Assembly: GCF_022829725.1 (NCBI RefSeq)
Contig: NZ_JAKSYG010000257.1
Coordinates: 1-64,000 of the forward strand
Direction: 5' to 3'
Origin: Methylobacterium sp. E-005
GTDB lineage: Bacteria; Pseudomonadota; Alphaproteobacteria; Rhizobiales; Beijerinckiaceae
DNA: 64,000 bases
Under the pieces are notes generated by a model that ran no database searches, was not told where the DNA came from, and worked only from the letters and a program-made list of their open reading frames with translations. Below, piece after piece: positions 43,689-53,200 of the stretch (position 1 is its first letter; every line of letters starts with the position of its first letter). Both the position numbers and the translations under genes were made by a program.

Positions 43689-44261
43689 ATGGCCGACACC
43701 GAATCCGACACGCAGGAGGCCGCGCGGGTCGAGCGGCTCCAGACCCTCGACCGCCTGGCCCAGAATTTCGGCCGCAGCCTCGACGCGGCGCTGACCCGGG
43801 GCGCCGCCTCCGGACGAAGCCTCGACGGGGTGCTCGGCATGATCGGCACCCGGCTCGCGGGCGCGGCGACCCGGGCGGCGGGGGGCGCGATCCAGTCCGG
43901 GGTCACCGGCCTGATCAGTTCCGTGCTCGGTGCCGGTTCGGAGACGGGCTTCGCCCGGGGCGTCGTGTTCCGGGGCGGTCGGGTGCAGCCCTTCGCGGCC
44001 GGCGGGGTGGTGGCGGCGCCGACCTATTTCCCCATGGCGGGCGGCACCGGCCTCATGGGCGAAGCCGGGCCGGAGGCGATCCTGCCGCTGGCCCGCGGCC
44101 CGGACGGGCGCCTCGGCGTCGCGGCGGGCGGGACCTCAGCGCGGCCGGTTTCGGTGACGGTGAACATCAGCACGCCCGATCCGGCGGCCTTCCGCCGCTC
44201 GGAGGCACAGGTGACGGCGAGCCTCGCCCGGGCGGTCGCCCGGGGTCAGCGGGCGACGTGA
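43689..44261 (+). CDS. GTA gp11-like tape measure protein (short GTA type)
   Basis: A 190-residue protein that sets tail length. Glycine/alanine-rich helices (LAGAATRAAGGAIQSGVTGL) precede the conserved motif VFRGGRVQPFAAGGVVAAPT, YFPMAGGTGLMGEAGPEAIL, PLARGPDGRLGVAAGG, and the end PVSVTVNISTPDPAAFRRSE, AQVTASLARAVARGQRAT. RcGTA gp11 is similarly short, matching a short tail. Its last 72 bp are repeated perfectly at 46189-46260 on the far side of an SDR/LysR insertion. Confidence 0.9.
   Translation: MADTESDTQEAARVERLQTLDRLAQNFGRSLDAALTRGAASGRSLDGVLGMIGTRLAGAATRAAGGAIQSGVTGLISSVLGAGSETGFARGVVFRGGRVQPFAAGGVVAAPTYFPMAGGTGLMGEAGPEAILPLARGPDGRLGVAAGGTSARPVSVTVNISTPDPAAFRRSEAQVTASLARAVARGQRAT
44190..44261 (+). 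repeat. 72-bp direct repeat, left copy (gp11 3' end)
   Basis: Perfectly identical to 46189-46260, including the gp11 stop codon. Similarity continues about 30 bp further left with 5 differences. The repeats bracket the SDR/LysR insertion. Confidence 0.9.
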
Positions 44262-44293
44262 TGGGCTCGGTTGTGTACCTCTTGCAGATCCGA

Positions 44294-45016
44294 TCACGAC
44301 ACCAGGCCGCCCCCATCCACGACCAGGGTTTGCCCCGTGGCGAAGGCCTCACGCATCAGGAAGAGGTACGCTTCGGCAAGGTCCTCGGGCGATCCGACCC
44401 GGCCGACCGGCAACCGCTCCCCCGCCGCCGCATACATCGCCTCGCGCTCGGATTCGGGAATGTCGCTCCAGAGCGGCGTGCGCACGAAGCCGGGCGAGAC
44501 GACGTTGACCCGGATCGGCTTCAACTCCAGGGCGAGAGCCGGTGTCAGCCCCTCCATCGCCGCGCAGACGCTGGCGCCGAGCGTCCAGCCGCCCTGCGGG
44601 GGCTTCGCCGCCGCGATGCCCGAGGTGAGGACGATGGAGCCGCCGGGCCGGATGAGCGGCGCGCCGTACTTCACCGCGGCGAAGGCGCCCCAGAACCGGA
44701 CATCGAAGAAGCGCTTCGCGTCCTCGACGGGCAGATCTGTGACCAGTCCTATCGTCAGGCTCTCACCGGCGGTGAAGATCAGATGATCGAATGTGCCGAT
44801 TCGCGGGAAAATGTCCCGTATCGCGGCTTCGTCGCGCAGGTCGAGAACGATCCCCTCGGCGTGCGCGGGCAAGCTCGCCAGCGCAGCCCCGATGCGATCT
44901 GACGTGCTGGAGACGACGATCGGCGATCCACCCTCTCGCGCAACAGCTTTCGCCACGGCCAGACCGATCCCGGAGGTTCCACCCAGTATTGCCACACGCT
45001 GCCCACTCATCGTCAT
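44294..45016 (-). CDS. SDR family protein lacking the Tyr-x-x-x-Lys motif
   Basis: A 240-residue Rossmann-fold protein. The N-terminal cofactor motif VAILGGTSGIGLAVAKAVAR is intact, and the family segments FDHLIFTAGESLTIG and SGIAAAKPPQGGWTLGASVC, NVVSPGFVRTPLWSDIPESE are present. The catalytic Tyr/Lys pair is replaced (TLGASVCAAMEGL), as in a known subset of SDR proteins whose chemistry is unclear. AGGAG precedes ATG 45016. It is divergent from the LysR gene with 110 nt between starts, the usual regulator/target arrangement, and is part of a segment inserted between gp11 and gp12. Confidence 0.85.
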   Translation of the reverse strand: MTMSGQRVAILGGTSGIGLAVAKAVAREGGSPIVVSSTSDRIGAALASLPAHAEGIVLDLRDEAAIRDIFPRIGTFDHLIFTAGESLTIGLVTDLPVEDAKRFFDVRFWGAFAAVKYGAPLIRPGGSIVLTSGIAAAKPPQGGWTLGASVCAAMEGLTPALALELKPIRVNVVSPGFVRTPLWSDIPESEREAMYAAAGERLPVGRVGSPEDLAEAYLFLMREAFATGQTLVVDGGGLVS

Positions 45017-45126
45017 CGTCGCGCTCCTGATCGGGTGCGGTTTTCCGCGCCGGGATCAGGTTAGGCGTTGGATGAGCCGTGAGGTTAGCGCATTGTCCTC
45101 ACCTCTATCGTGACGCCGGGTCACCG

Positions 45127-46059
45127 ATGAACGTCGATCCAAGACTGTTGGGTGGGATCAGTACGCTGATCGCGGTGGCAGAAGCGGGAAGCTTCGCGCG
45201 GGCTGCCGAGGTGCTTCATCTCACGCCCTCCGGCGTAAGCCGTTCGATCGCCCGTCTGGAGGCTCGGCTCGGTGTCCGCCTGTTCGAGCGCAACAGCCGG
45301 TCGAACGCCCTGACGGAGGCGGGACACAGGTTCTTCACCGAGGTTTCGCCGCTGCTGGCCGGAATTTCGGAGGCGGCAAGCCATGCTGCGGACAGCGCGG
45401 TCTTCGTGCGTGGACGGCTCCGGGTGAATTGCGATGCTTGGTTCGCCAGCCTGATGCTTGCGCCGCGCCTGCAGGAATTCCTCGACGCCTATCCCGATCT
45501 GACGCTCGACCTCGTCGTCCGCGACACATTGGGTGATCTCGTGTCGGACGGGTTCGATGTGGCCATCCGCTTCGGCGAGCCGGAGCCATCCGCCTTGATG
45601 ACGCGGAAGTTGTTGGACACGCGCATCGTGACCTGCGCCGCGCCGAGCTATCTGGCGCGATGCGGACACCCCGACCACCCGCGCGAACTCGCCTCCGGGC
45701 ACGAATGCGTGCTGTTCCGCGACCCCGTCACGGGCCGGGCTTTTCCCTGGGAATTCCACCGGGCCGGCGAGATCCTCAGCGTGGCCGTGAGCGGTCGCCT
45801 GTTGCTGAACGATGTCGCGACCGCTTTATCGGCCTGCGTTGCCGGCCTTGGCATCGCCCAGCCGATGGCCCTCGGCATTGACGAGATGCTGCGTGACGGC
45901 CGCTTGGTGGATCTCTTTCCGGATTGGCCCGACGAGCGCTTCCCGCTGCACATCTATCATCCGTCGCGACATCTCTGCCCTCTGATCGTCCGCGCGTTCA
46001 TGGATTTCGTCGTCTTTACGATCAAGGCGAGCGGATCGCGTTCCACGTCGGCGCCGTAG
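45127..46059 (+). CDS. LysR-family transcriptional regulator
   Basis: A 310-residue regulator. The winged HTH is LLGGISTLIAVAEAGSFARA, AEVLHLTPSGVSRSIARLEA, RLGVRLFERNSRSNALTEAG; the effector domain follows (RGRLRVNCDAWFASLMLAPR, DLTLDLVVRDTLGDLVSDGF, DVAIRFGEPEPSALMTRKLL). The start at 45127 gives the normal length. It most likely controls the divergent SDR gene from the 110-nt shared region. The pair sits inside the GTA cluster and is flanked by a 72-bp direct repeat. Confidence 0.92.
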   Translation: MNVDPRLLGGISTLIAVAEAGSFARAAEVLHLTPSGVSRSIARLEARLGVRLFERNSRSNALTEAGHRFFTEVSPLLAGISEAASHAADSAVFVRGRLRVNCDAWFASLMLAPRLQEFLDAYPDLTLDLVVRDTLGDLVSDGFDVAIRFGEPEPSALMTRKLLDTRIVTCAAPSYLARCGHPDHPRELASGHECVLFRDPVTGRAFPWEFHRAGEILSVAVSGRLLLNDVATALSACVAGLGIAQPMALGIDEMLRDGRLVDLFPDWPDERFPLHIYHPSRHLCPLIVRAFMDFVVFTIKASGSRSTSAP

Positions 46060-46125
46060 CCAATGCGTGGACGAGCGAAGGGTATCGTCCTGCATCCGCG
46101 CCCCGAATGGCTACCCACGCGTCGT

Positions 46126-46260
46126 GGCGGGAGTTCGGCGCAGTCGGTCATCATCACAGTGAACATCGCCCCGCCCGATCCAGCGGCTTTCCGCCGCTCG
46201 GAGGCACAGGTGACGGCGAGCCTCGCCCGGGCGGTCGCCCGGGGTCAGCGGGCGACGTGA
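46126..46260 (+). pseudogene. partial duplicate of gp11 3' end
   Basis: Encodes GGSSAQSVIITVNIAPPDPA followed by AFRRSEAQVTASLARAVARG and QRAT, matching the last 40 or so residues of gp11 (ARPVSVTVNISTPDPAAFRR). The 5' part is diverged while the last 72 bp are identical, so this copy may derive from a different gp11 allele. It has no functional start or N-terminal domain. It abuts the leader of gp12. Confidence 0.85.
46189..46260 (+). repeat. 72-bp direct repeat, right copy
   Basis: Identical to 44190-44261; the two copies are 1999 bp apart and bracket the SDR/LysR insertion. Confidence 0.9.
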
Positions 46261-46302
46261 GGAGCCGAAGAGCCGTCCATCTTCAACCCCCTGGGGACTG
46301 CC

Positions 46303-46944
46303 ATGGCCGAGGATTTCCACGAGGTGCTGTTCCCCCTCGACGTCTCGCTGCGCGCGGGCGGCGGCCCGCAGCGGCTGACCGAGATCGTCACCCTGGCCTC
46401 CGGCCGGGAGCACCGGAACGGCCGCTGGGCCGATTCCCGCCGCCGCTACGATGCCGGCTTCGGGCTGCGCGGGCTCGATGCGCTCCACGCCGTGCTGGCC
46501 TTCTTCGAGGAGCGTCGCGGCCGGCTCTACGGATTCCGCTTCCGCGACCGGGTCGACGGCCGCTCCGGGCCGCCGGGCCGGGCGATCGGACCCTTCGACC
46601 AGCCGATCGGCACCGGCGACGGTGCCACCGCGACCTTCCCGCTGGCGAAGACCTACGGGAGTGGCTTCGCCCCCTATCGCCGCCGGATCGCCAAGCCGGT
46701 GGCGGGCAGCGTCCGGATCGCAATCTCCGGGCAGGAGGCCGGGCCCGAGGCCTTCGCGTGCAACCCGACGACCGGCCTCGTCACATTCACACCCGGCCAT
46801 GTTCCGGCCCCCGGCGCCGCCGTGACGGCGGGCTTCGCCTTCGACGTGCCGGTCCGCTTCGACACCGACGAGCTCACCGTCGACCTCGCGGCCTTCACGG
46901 CCGGGGAGATCCCGCGGGTGCCCCTCGTCGAGATCGTGCCGTGA
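46303..46944 (+). CDS. GTA gp12-like distal tail protein (DUF2460)
   Basis: A 213-residue DUF2460 protein forming the distal tail ring. FHEVLFPLDVSLRAGGGPQR, REHRNGRWADSRRRYDAGFG and LFFEERRGRLYGFRFRDRVD-type segments, QPIGTGDGATATFPLAKTYG and VTAGFAFDVPVRFDTDELTV are diagnostic. ATG 46303. It resumes the GTA order after the SDR/LysR insertion and precedes gp13 by 22 nt. Confidence 0.92.
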   Translation: MAEDFHEVLFPLDVSLRAGGGPQRLTEIVTLASGREHRNGRWADSRRRYDAGFGLRGLDALHAVLAFFEERRGRLYGFRFRDRVDGRSGPPGRAIGPFDQPIGTGDGATATFPLAKTYGSGFAPYRRRIAKPVAGSVRIAISGQEAGPEAFACNPTTGLVTFTPGHVPAPGAAVTAGFAFDVPVRFDTDELTVDLAAFTAGEIPRVPLVEIVP

Positions 46945-46966
46945 GGGAAGAGCGGAGGGAACACCC

Positions 46967-47842
46967 ATGCGCGACATCCCGGCGGCCTTCGCGGCCCATC
47001 TCGCGGGGGGCGTGACCACCCTGTGCCGTTGCTGGTCCCTGCGACGGCGGGACGGGCTCGCCCTCGGCTTCACCGATCACGACCGCGACCTGACCGTCGC
47101 GGGCCTCATCCACCTCGCCCGGACCGGCCTCGACGCCGCCGAGGCCAGCGCGGAATCGGGCTTCGCGGTCTCGGGGGGCGACGTCGCGGGGGCGTTGAGC
47201 AGCCTCGGCCTGACCGAGGCCAACATCGCCGGCGGCCTCTACGACGGCGCCGCGGTGGAGACCTGGCTGGTCGACTGGACCAGCCCCGAGACCCGCCTGC
47301 TCCTCGACCTCGTCACGATCGGGGAGGTGCGCCGCGAGGGCGACGCCTTCGTGGCGGAGCTGCGCGGCCTCGCGCACCGCCTGGATGCGGAACGCGGTCG
47401 GACCTACCGCGCCACCTGCGGGGCCGATCTCGGGGATGGACGCTGCCGGGTCGACCTTGCGGCGTGGCGGGTTGCCGGCCGCGTCACCGGCGTTCCGGAG
47501 CCCGCCACCCTCGCGGCGGCGCTGGCGGGGGATTTTTCGGATGGACGCTTTACCGGCGGACATCTCGCGTGGACGGAGGGGGCCAATGCCGGGCTCGCGG
47601 CAGATGTGCGCCTCCAGCTCGGTAGCCTGATCGAGCTCTGGACCTCACCGCCCCGGCCGGTCGCCCTTGGTGACACCTTCACGCTGACCGCCGGCTGCGA
47701 CAAGCGCCTCGCCACCTGCCGGGACCGCTTCACCAACGCGATCAACTTCCAGGGCTTTCCGCACATGCCCGGCAACGACACGGTGATGCGTCCGGTGCCG
47801 GGCTCCGACCATACCCTCGACGGCGGGAGCCTGTTCCGATGA
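46967..47842 (+). CDS. GTA gp13-like tail protein (DUF2163)
   Basis: A 291-residue DUF2163/phage_BR0599-type hub protein. TTLCRCWSLRRRDGLALGFT and DHDRDLTVAGLIHLARTGLD, the Cys-containing YRATCGADLGDGRCRVDLAA, and the C-terminal LTAGCDKRLATCRDRFTNAI, NFQGFPHMPGNDTVMRPVPG are the family hallmarks. In RcGTA this protein binds an iron-sulfur cluster through these cysteines, and the four Cys are retained. The stop overlaps gp14 (ATGA). Confidence 0.93.
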   Translation: MRDIPAAFAAHLAGGVTTLCRCWSLRRRDGLALGFTDHDRDLTVAGLIHLARTGLDAAEASAESGFAVSGGDVAGALSSLGLTEANIAGGLYDGAAVETWLVDWTSPETRLLLDLVTIGEVRREGDAFVAELRGLAHRLDAERGRTYRATCGADLGDGRCRVDLAAWRVAGRVTGVPEPATLAAALAGDFSDGRFTGGHLAWTEGANAGLAADVRLQLGSLIELWTSPPRPVALGDTFTLTAGCDKRLATCRDRFTNAINFQGFPHMPGNDTVMRPVPGSDHTLDGGSLFR

Positions 47843-48501
47843 GCGCGATGCGACGGAATATCGGCGCGGCGGCGCTCGGCGAGGCGCGCCTGTGGCTCGG
47901 CACGCCCTACCGGCATCAGGCCTCGCTGCGCGGGGTCGGCTGCGACTGCCTCGGCCTGCTGCGCGGGGTCTGGCGCGGGCTCTACGGGGCCGAGCCGGAA
48001 CCGGTGCCGCCCTATTCGGGAACCTGGGCGGAATCCGCCGCCCCCGGAACCGACCCGCTGACCGAGGCGGCCCTCCGACACCTCGCGCCGGTGGCCGATC
48101 CCCGGGTGGCGGTGGTGCTGGGCGCGGGCGACGTCCTGCTCTTCGCCTTCCGCCGGCACCTGCCCGCCCGCCATTGCGCCATCGCCACCGGCGACGGCGC
48201 CATGATCCACGCCCATGACGGCGCGGTGGTCGCCGAGGTTGCGCTCACCGGCTGGTGGCGGCGGCACATGACCGGAGTGTTCCGGTTTCCGGACGGCGGG
48301 GCGGATTCGGTTCACGAAGCGTCGGTCGCGACGGTCACGTATTGCCGAGCACGATGGCACGGGATCCGCATCGCGACGACGCCCGCAACGACCGGTTCGC
48401 CAACACCTCACGCCGCCCGCACGGTGGCCAGGAAACCCGCAACCTCACCGCGCAACACCTCGAACTGCCGGGCGAGATCTCCCGCAGAGCCAAGCACCTG
48501 A
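47839..48501 (+). CDS. GTA gp14-like NlpC/P60 cell-wall peptidase, extended C-terminus
   Basis: Tail-associated peptidoglycan hydrolase. The catalytic Cys is in LRGVGCDCLGLLRGVWRGLY and the His in ARHCAIATGDGAMIHAHDGA (NlpC/P60 fold), ending normally with VALTGWWRRHMTGVFRFPDG near residue 153. The remaining 65 or so residues are an Arg/Thr/Ser-rich run that reads antisense into the 3' end of the inserted chemoreceptor gene. The native stop has evidently been lost to that insertion. Whether the tail disturbs function cannot be told from sequence. Confidence 0.85.
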   Translation: MSAMRRNIGAAALGEARLWLGTPYRHQASLRGVGCDCLGLLRGVWRGLYGAEPEPVPPYSGTWAESAAPGTDPLTEAALRHLAPVADPRVAVVLGAGDVLLFAFRRHLPARHCAIATGDGAMIHAHDGAVVAEVALTGWWRRHMTGVFRFPDGGADSVHEASVATVTYCRARWHGIRIATTPATTGSPTPHAARTVARKPATSPRNTSNCRARSPAEPST

Positions 48502-50105
48502 CCGGCCGCGGTCCCGGTCGCACCGGCGGTTTCGGCCACCTCCGAGATGGTCCGAGTCACGATATCGGTCCCAGACGCGGCCTGACCCACGCTTTGGACG
48601 ATCTCGCGGCTGGCCACACCCTGCTGGGTGATCGCCGCCGCCATCGCGGCGGTGACGGCGCCGACCTCGCGGATGCGGCTGCCGATGGTGGTGATCGACA
48701 GCACGGCCGCGTCGGTGGAGTCCCGGACCAGTGCGATCCGCTGGCCGATCGTCTCGGTGGCCCGCGCGGTCTGCGCCGCAAGGTCCTTGACCTCGGTGGC
48801 GACGACCGCGAAGCCCCGGCCGGCCTCGCCGGCGCGGGCGGCCTCGATCGTGGCGTTGAGCGCCAGCAGGTTGGTCTGGCCGGCGATCTGCGCGATCAGG
48901 GTCACGACGTCGGCGATCTCCGCCACCGCGGCGCTGAGGGTGCCGACCTGGCCGGTGCTCTGCTCGGCCTCGGCCACGGCCGCCTGGGTCAGACGGGCGG
49001 ACTCGTCAGCCCGGCGGCCGATCTCTCCGGTGGAAACGCCGAGCTGCTCGGCGGCCGCCGCCACGGCGTTGACGGTCTGCGCGGTCGCCTCGGCCGCGCG
49101 GGCCACCTCGGCCGAACGCTCGGCCGTGTCGCGGGCGGTGTCGCTCATCGCCGAGGCGGTGGCCTGCAGGGCGGTGGCGGAATCCGAGACCGTCCCGACG
49201 ATCCCGCCCACCGTCGCCTCGAACGCATCCGCCAGGGCGTCCATCGTACGCCGCCGCTCCGCCGCCGCCGCCGCGTCCGCAGCCCGGCGCCCCGCGACTT
49301 CGGCGTCGGCCCGCCGGGCCACCAGGGCGCGGATGCCGTCGACGGCGCGGGCCACGGCGCCGATCTCGTCCTGCCGCCGCGCCCCGGCCACGGGCGCGTC
49401 GGTGTCACCCGCGGCCATCCGCTCGAGGCTCGCGACCAGGCGGCCGAGGGGGCGCCCGATGCCGAAGATGGCGACAGCAACGGCGGTGGCGAGCCCGGCG
49501 AACAGGCCGAGGCCGGTATAGGCCCAGAGGTCGTGGCGCATCCGCTCGATCTCCTGGCTGAGATCCTCCGCGCCGGCCTCCATGCGGGCGCTGATGGTCT
49601 TGCTGAGCGTGTTGGTGCCCCGATTGAGATCTGTAACGGTCGGGTCGATCTTCTCGTGCAGCAGGGCCAGGGCCTCGGCGTTGAGGTTGGCTTCGCCGAG
49701 GATGCGCGCCTCCGAGACATCCGAGATGTAGCGTTCGATTCCGCCCTGCAGCGTCTCGATCTGCGCTTTGAACTCGGGCGCCTCGCCACTCAGGGCCACG
49801 AAGGTACGCCGGAGGCCGGCGACCGCGATGTCGAATTCCTCGCTCGCCCTCCCGATGCGGTCGGCCTAGGTCTCGGCGATGACGCGATAGATGGCGTAAT
49901 TCGTCTGATGGAAGAGCCGGACGATCCGGCGGACGCTGTCAGCCATCTTGGCATCGTGCAGGATGAAGTGCGCGTACTGCGCACCGACTGCATCCATGCG
50001 CCCGCTCGCGTGCCAGATACATCCGCCGACGATGGCGCCGATGACGGCGACGATCGCGATGATCTTATGCAGGATCCGTATCTTCGGCCTCAGGGTCAAG
50101 ATCAT
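48408..50105 (-). pseudogene. methyl-accepting chemotaxis protein interrupted by an amber codon
   Basis: A full-length chemoreceptor frame of 565 codons: TM1 (HKIIAIVAVIGAIVGGCIWH), a four-helix periplasmic domain, TM2 (LWAYTGLGLFAGLATAVAVA), HAMP and the signalling hairpin (QTNLLALNATIEAARAGEAG, GRGFAVVATEVKDLAAQ). Codon 80, TAG at 49866-49868, splits it into a 79-residue N-terminal piece and a 463-residue remainder that begins at an internal GTG. Both pieces are in one frame, so this is a single nonsense change. The gene is inserted between gp14 and gp15 on the opposite strand. It could be a fresh pseudogene or depend on readthrough. Confidence 0.88.
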
Positions 50106-50261
50106 CGATCAGCGGCTCCTGTCGCGTATTATGAAGATAATACCACGAATCATCCAGCAAAATTTGCGCCGAAGCAGGTCGGGGCACATCAATAAATCGA
50201 TGATCGTCTTCAGAATTTCACCGCCTATGCACAGAAATTCATTGCCCGCCGGAGCCTCGTC

Positions 50262-53200
50262 ATGGCGACACTCATCCTGTCCTCGGCCGGCGCTGCGGTG
50301 GGCACCGCCCTCGGCGGGCCGATCGGCGCCGTGGTTGGGCGGACCCTCGGCGCCGTCGCGGGGGCCGGGCTCGACGGCGCGCTGTCCGGCTCTGGGCCGC
50401 ACACCCGCTTCGTCGCCGGACCGCGGCTCGCCGATGTCAGCGGGCTCACCTCCACGGAGGGCGATCCGATCCCCCGGGTCTACGGACGGGCCCGGATCGG
50501 CGGCAGCCTGATCTGGGCGACGCGGCCGCTCGAGGTCGCCAACACCACGGTGCAGCGCGCCGCCACGCCCGCCAAGGGCCTGGGCGGCGGCCAGAAGACC
50601 GTGACCACCCGCTACACCTACTTCGCCCATCTCGCGGTCGGCCTGTGCGAGGGCGAGATCGCCTGCGTCCGTAGGATCTGGGCGGACGGCAAGGAGATCG
50701 ATCAGGTCGGCCTCACCATCCGGGTCCATACCGGCGGCCCGGATCAGGCGCCCGACCCGCTGATCGTCGCCAAGGAGGGGGCGGGGACCACGCCGGCCTA
50801 TCGCGGCCTCGCCCACGTGGTGTTCGAAAACCTGCCGCTCGCCGATTTCGGCAACCGCATCCCGCAATTCGCCTTCGAGGTGATCCGCCCCATCAACGGC
50901 CTGTACGGCCGGATCCGCGCCGTGGAGATGATCCCCGGGGCCAGCGAGTTCGGCCTCGATCCGGATCGCGTCACCGTCGATCTCGGCCTCGGGCGGACCG
51001 AGGCCGCCAACCGGCACCAGCGCCAGCGGGCCACCGACGTCCTCGCCTCCCTCGACGCGCTCCAGGCCCTGTGCCCGAACCTACGCCGGGTCGCCGTGGT
51101 GGCGACGTGGTTCGGCACCGACATGCGGGCCGGTGTCTGCCGGGTGGTGCCGAAGGTCGAGGCGCGGACCAAGCGGGCGCGGCCGTCGGATTGGAGCGTC
51201 GCCGGGATCACCCGCGCTGAGGCCGAGGTCGTCTCGATCCTGCCGGACGGCAACCCGGCCTACGGCGGGACGCCGAGCGACGACGGCCTGACCCGGCTGG
51301 TGGCCGAGCTGGTCGGCCGCGGCCTGGAGGTGCTGCTCTACCCCTTCGTGATGATGGATGTGCCGGCCGGCAGCGGGCTGCCGGATCCGCGCGTGCCCGG
51401 GGCGACCCAGCCGCCCTTTCCCTGGCGGGGCCGCGTCACCTGCGATCCGGCCCCGGGCGTTCCGGGAAGCCCGGACGGGACTGCCGGGGCCGACGCGCAG
51501 GTCGCGGCCTTCTTCGCCAACGGCTACACCACCGAGGTGCTGCACTACGCCGATCTGGCGGCCCAATGGGCGGCCAACGGCGTCCAGATTACGGGCTTCG
51601 TGATCGGCAGCGAGTATGTCGGCCTCACCCGCGTGCGGGGCGCCTCCGGCTACCCGGCCGTGCGGGCCTTCCGGGCGCTGGCCGCCGCCGTGCGCGAGCG
51701 CCTCGGCCCCGGCGTCGCCCTGGTCTACGGCGCGGACTGGACCGAGTACGGCGCCCATGTCCTGGACGGGGGCGCCACGGTCCGTTTCCCCCTCGACGAC
51801 CTGTTCGCTGACCCGAACATCGCGGCGGTCGGGATCGACTGGTACGCCCCGGTCTCCGACTGGCGCGACACGCCCGACCACGCCGATCTCGCGGCCACCG
51901 GCGACATCTACGACCGCGGCTACCTCAAGGCGCGCGGCGCCTCCGGCGAGGCCTTCGACTGGTACTATCCCGACGCCGACGCCCGCGCCGCCCAGAACCG
52001 CGTCGCGATCACGGATGGAGCCGGCGGCAAGCCCTGGATCTACCGCGTCAAGGATCTCGTGGCGTGGTGGTCGAACCCGCATGTCGAGCGCGACGGCGGC
52101 GTCGAGACACGGGCGACCGCCTGGGTGCCGATGGGAAAGCCGATCTGGCTCACCGAGGTCGGCGTGCCGGCGGTCGACAAGGGCACGAACGGCCCCAACG
52201 TCTTCCCCGATCCGAAATCCGTCGAGAACGCCTACCCGCCGGAATCCCGGGCGATCCGGGACGAGCTGATCCAGCTCCGCGGCCTGGAGGCTGTGATCGC
52301 CCGGTTCGATCCGGCGATGCCGGGCTTCCGGGAGGCCGACAACCCGGTCTCGCCGGTCTATGGGGGGCGGATGGTCGATCCGGACGGGATCTTCATCTGG
52401 GCCTGGGACGCGCGGCCCTATCCGGCTTTCCCGACCGTGCGCGGGGTCTGGGCCGATATCGGCAACTGGCGGCTCGGCCATTGGATCACCGGCCGGATCG
52501 AGGGCTGCGACCTCGATTTGCTGGTCCTGAAGATCCTCGGGGATTTCGGCTTCGACGCCCCGGTCTCCGTGGAGGCCGCGGCCTATCTCGACGGCTACGT
52601 ACTCGACCGGCCGCTCTCGGCGCGGGGGGCCCTGGAGACCCTGGCGCAGGTCTACGGGCTCGACGCCTCGGCGGTGGCGGGCACCTTACGCCTGCGTGGG
52701 CCGCGCCGGGACCGGCCCCTGGTGCTGGACGAGGCCGATCTCGTCCGGCTCTCCGAGGAGAAGCCGGTGCTGCGCCAGGTCCGGGCCGAGGAGAGCGCCC
52801 TGCCGCGCTCGGTCGAGCTCGGTCTCACCGAGTCGGAGAGCCCGGAGTACCGCCGCGCCACGGCGGCGGCCGTGCGGCCCGTGGGGGACAGGCGGCACGA
52901 GACCCGGATCGAGGCCGCGATCGTCACCCGGCGCGAGACCGGCGACGGCCTCGCCGAGGCCATGCTCGACCGGATCATCGCGGCCCGCGACAGTGCGGTC
53001 TTCACGGTAAGCCCGCGCCGGGTCGAGCTGGAGCCCGGCGATCTGCTGGCGGTGCCCGCGGACGTGCCGGGCGGCACGGTGCTGCGCAAGATCGACCGGA
53101 TCGATGACGCTCCTACTGGCCGCCGGATCGAGTCCAGCGGCGTGCCGCCCCGGGGCGGGCCGGGACGCGGCCTGCCGCGCAGCATGGCGCAGCCGCAGGT

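Noticed and set aside
44190..46260. Insertion-sequence transposition as the cause of the SDR/LysR block
   Set aside because: No transposase and no terminal inverted repeats; the 72-bp repeat is coding gp11 sequence and far longer than a target-site duplication.
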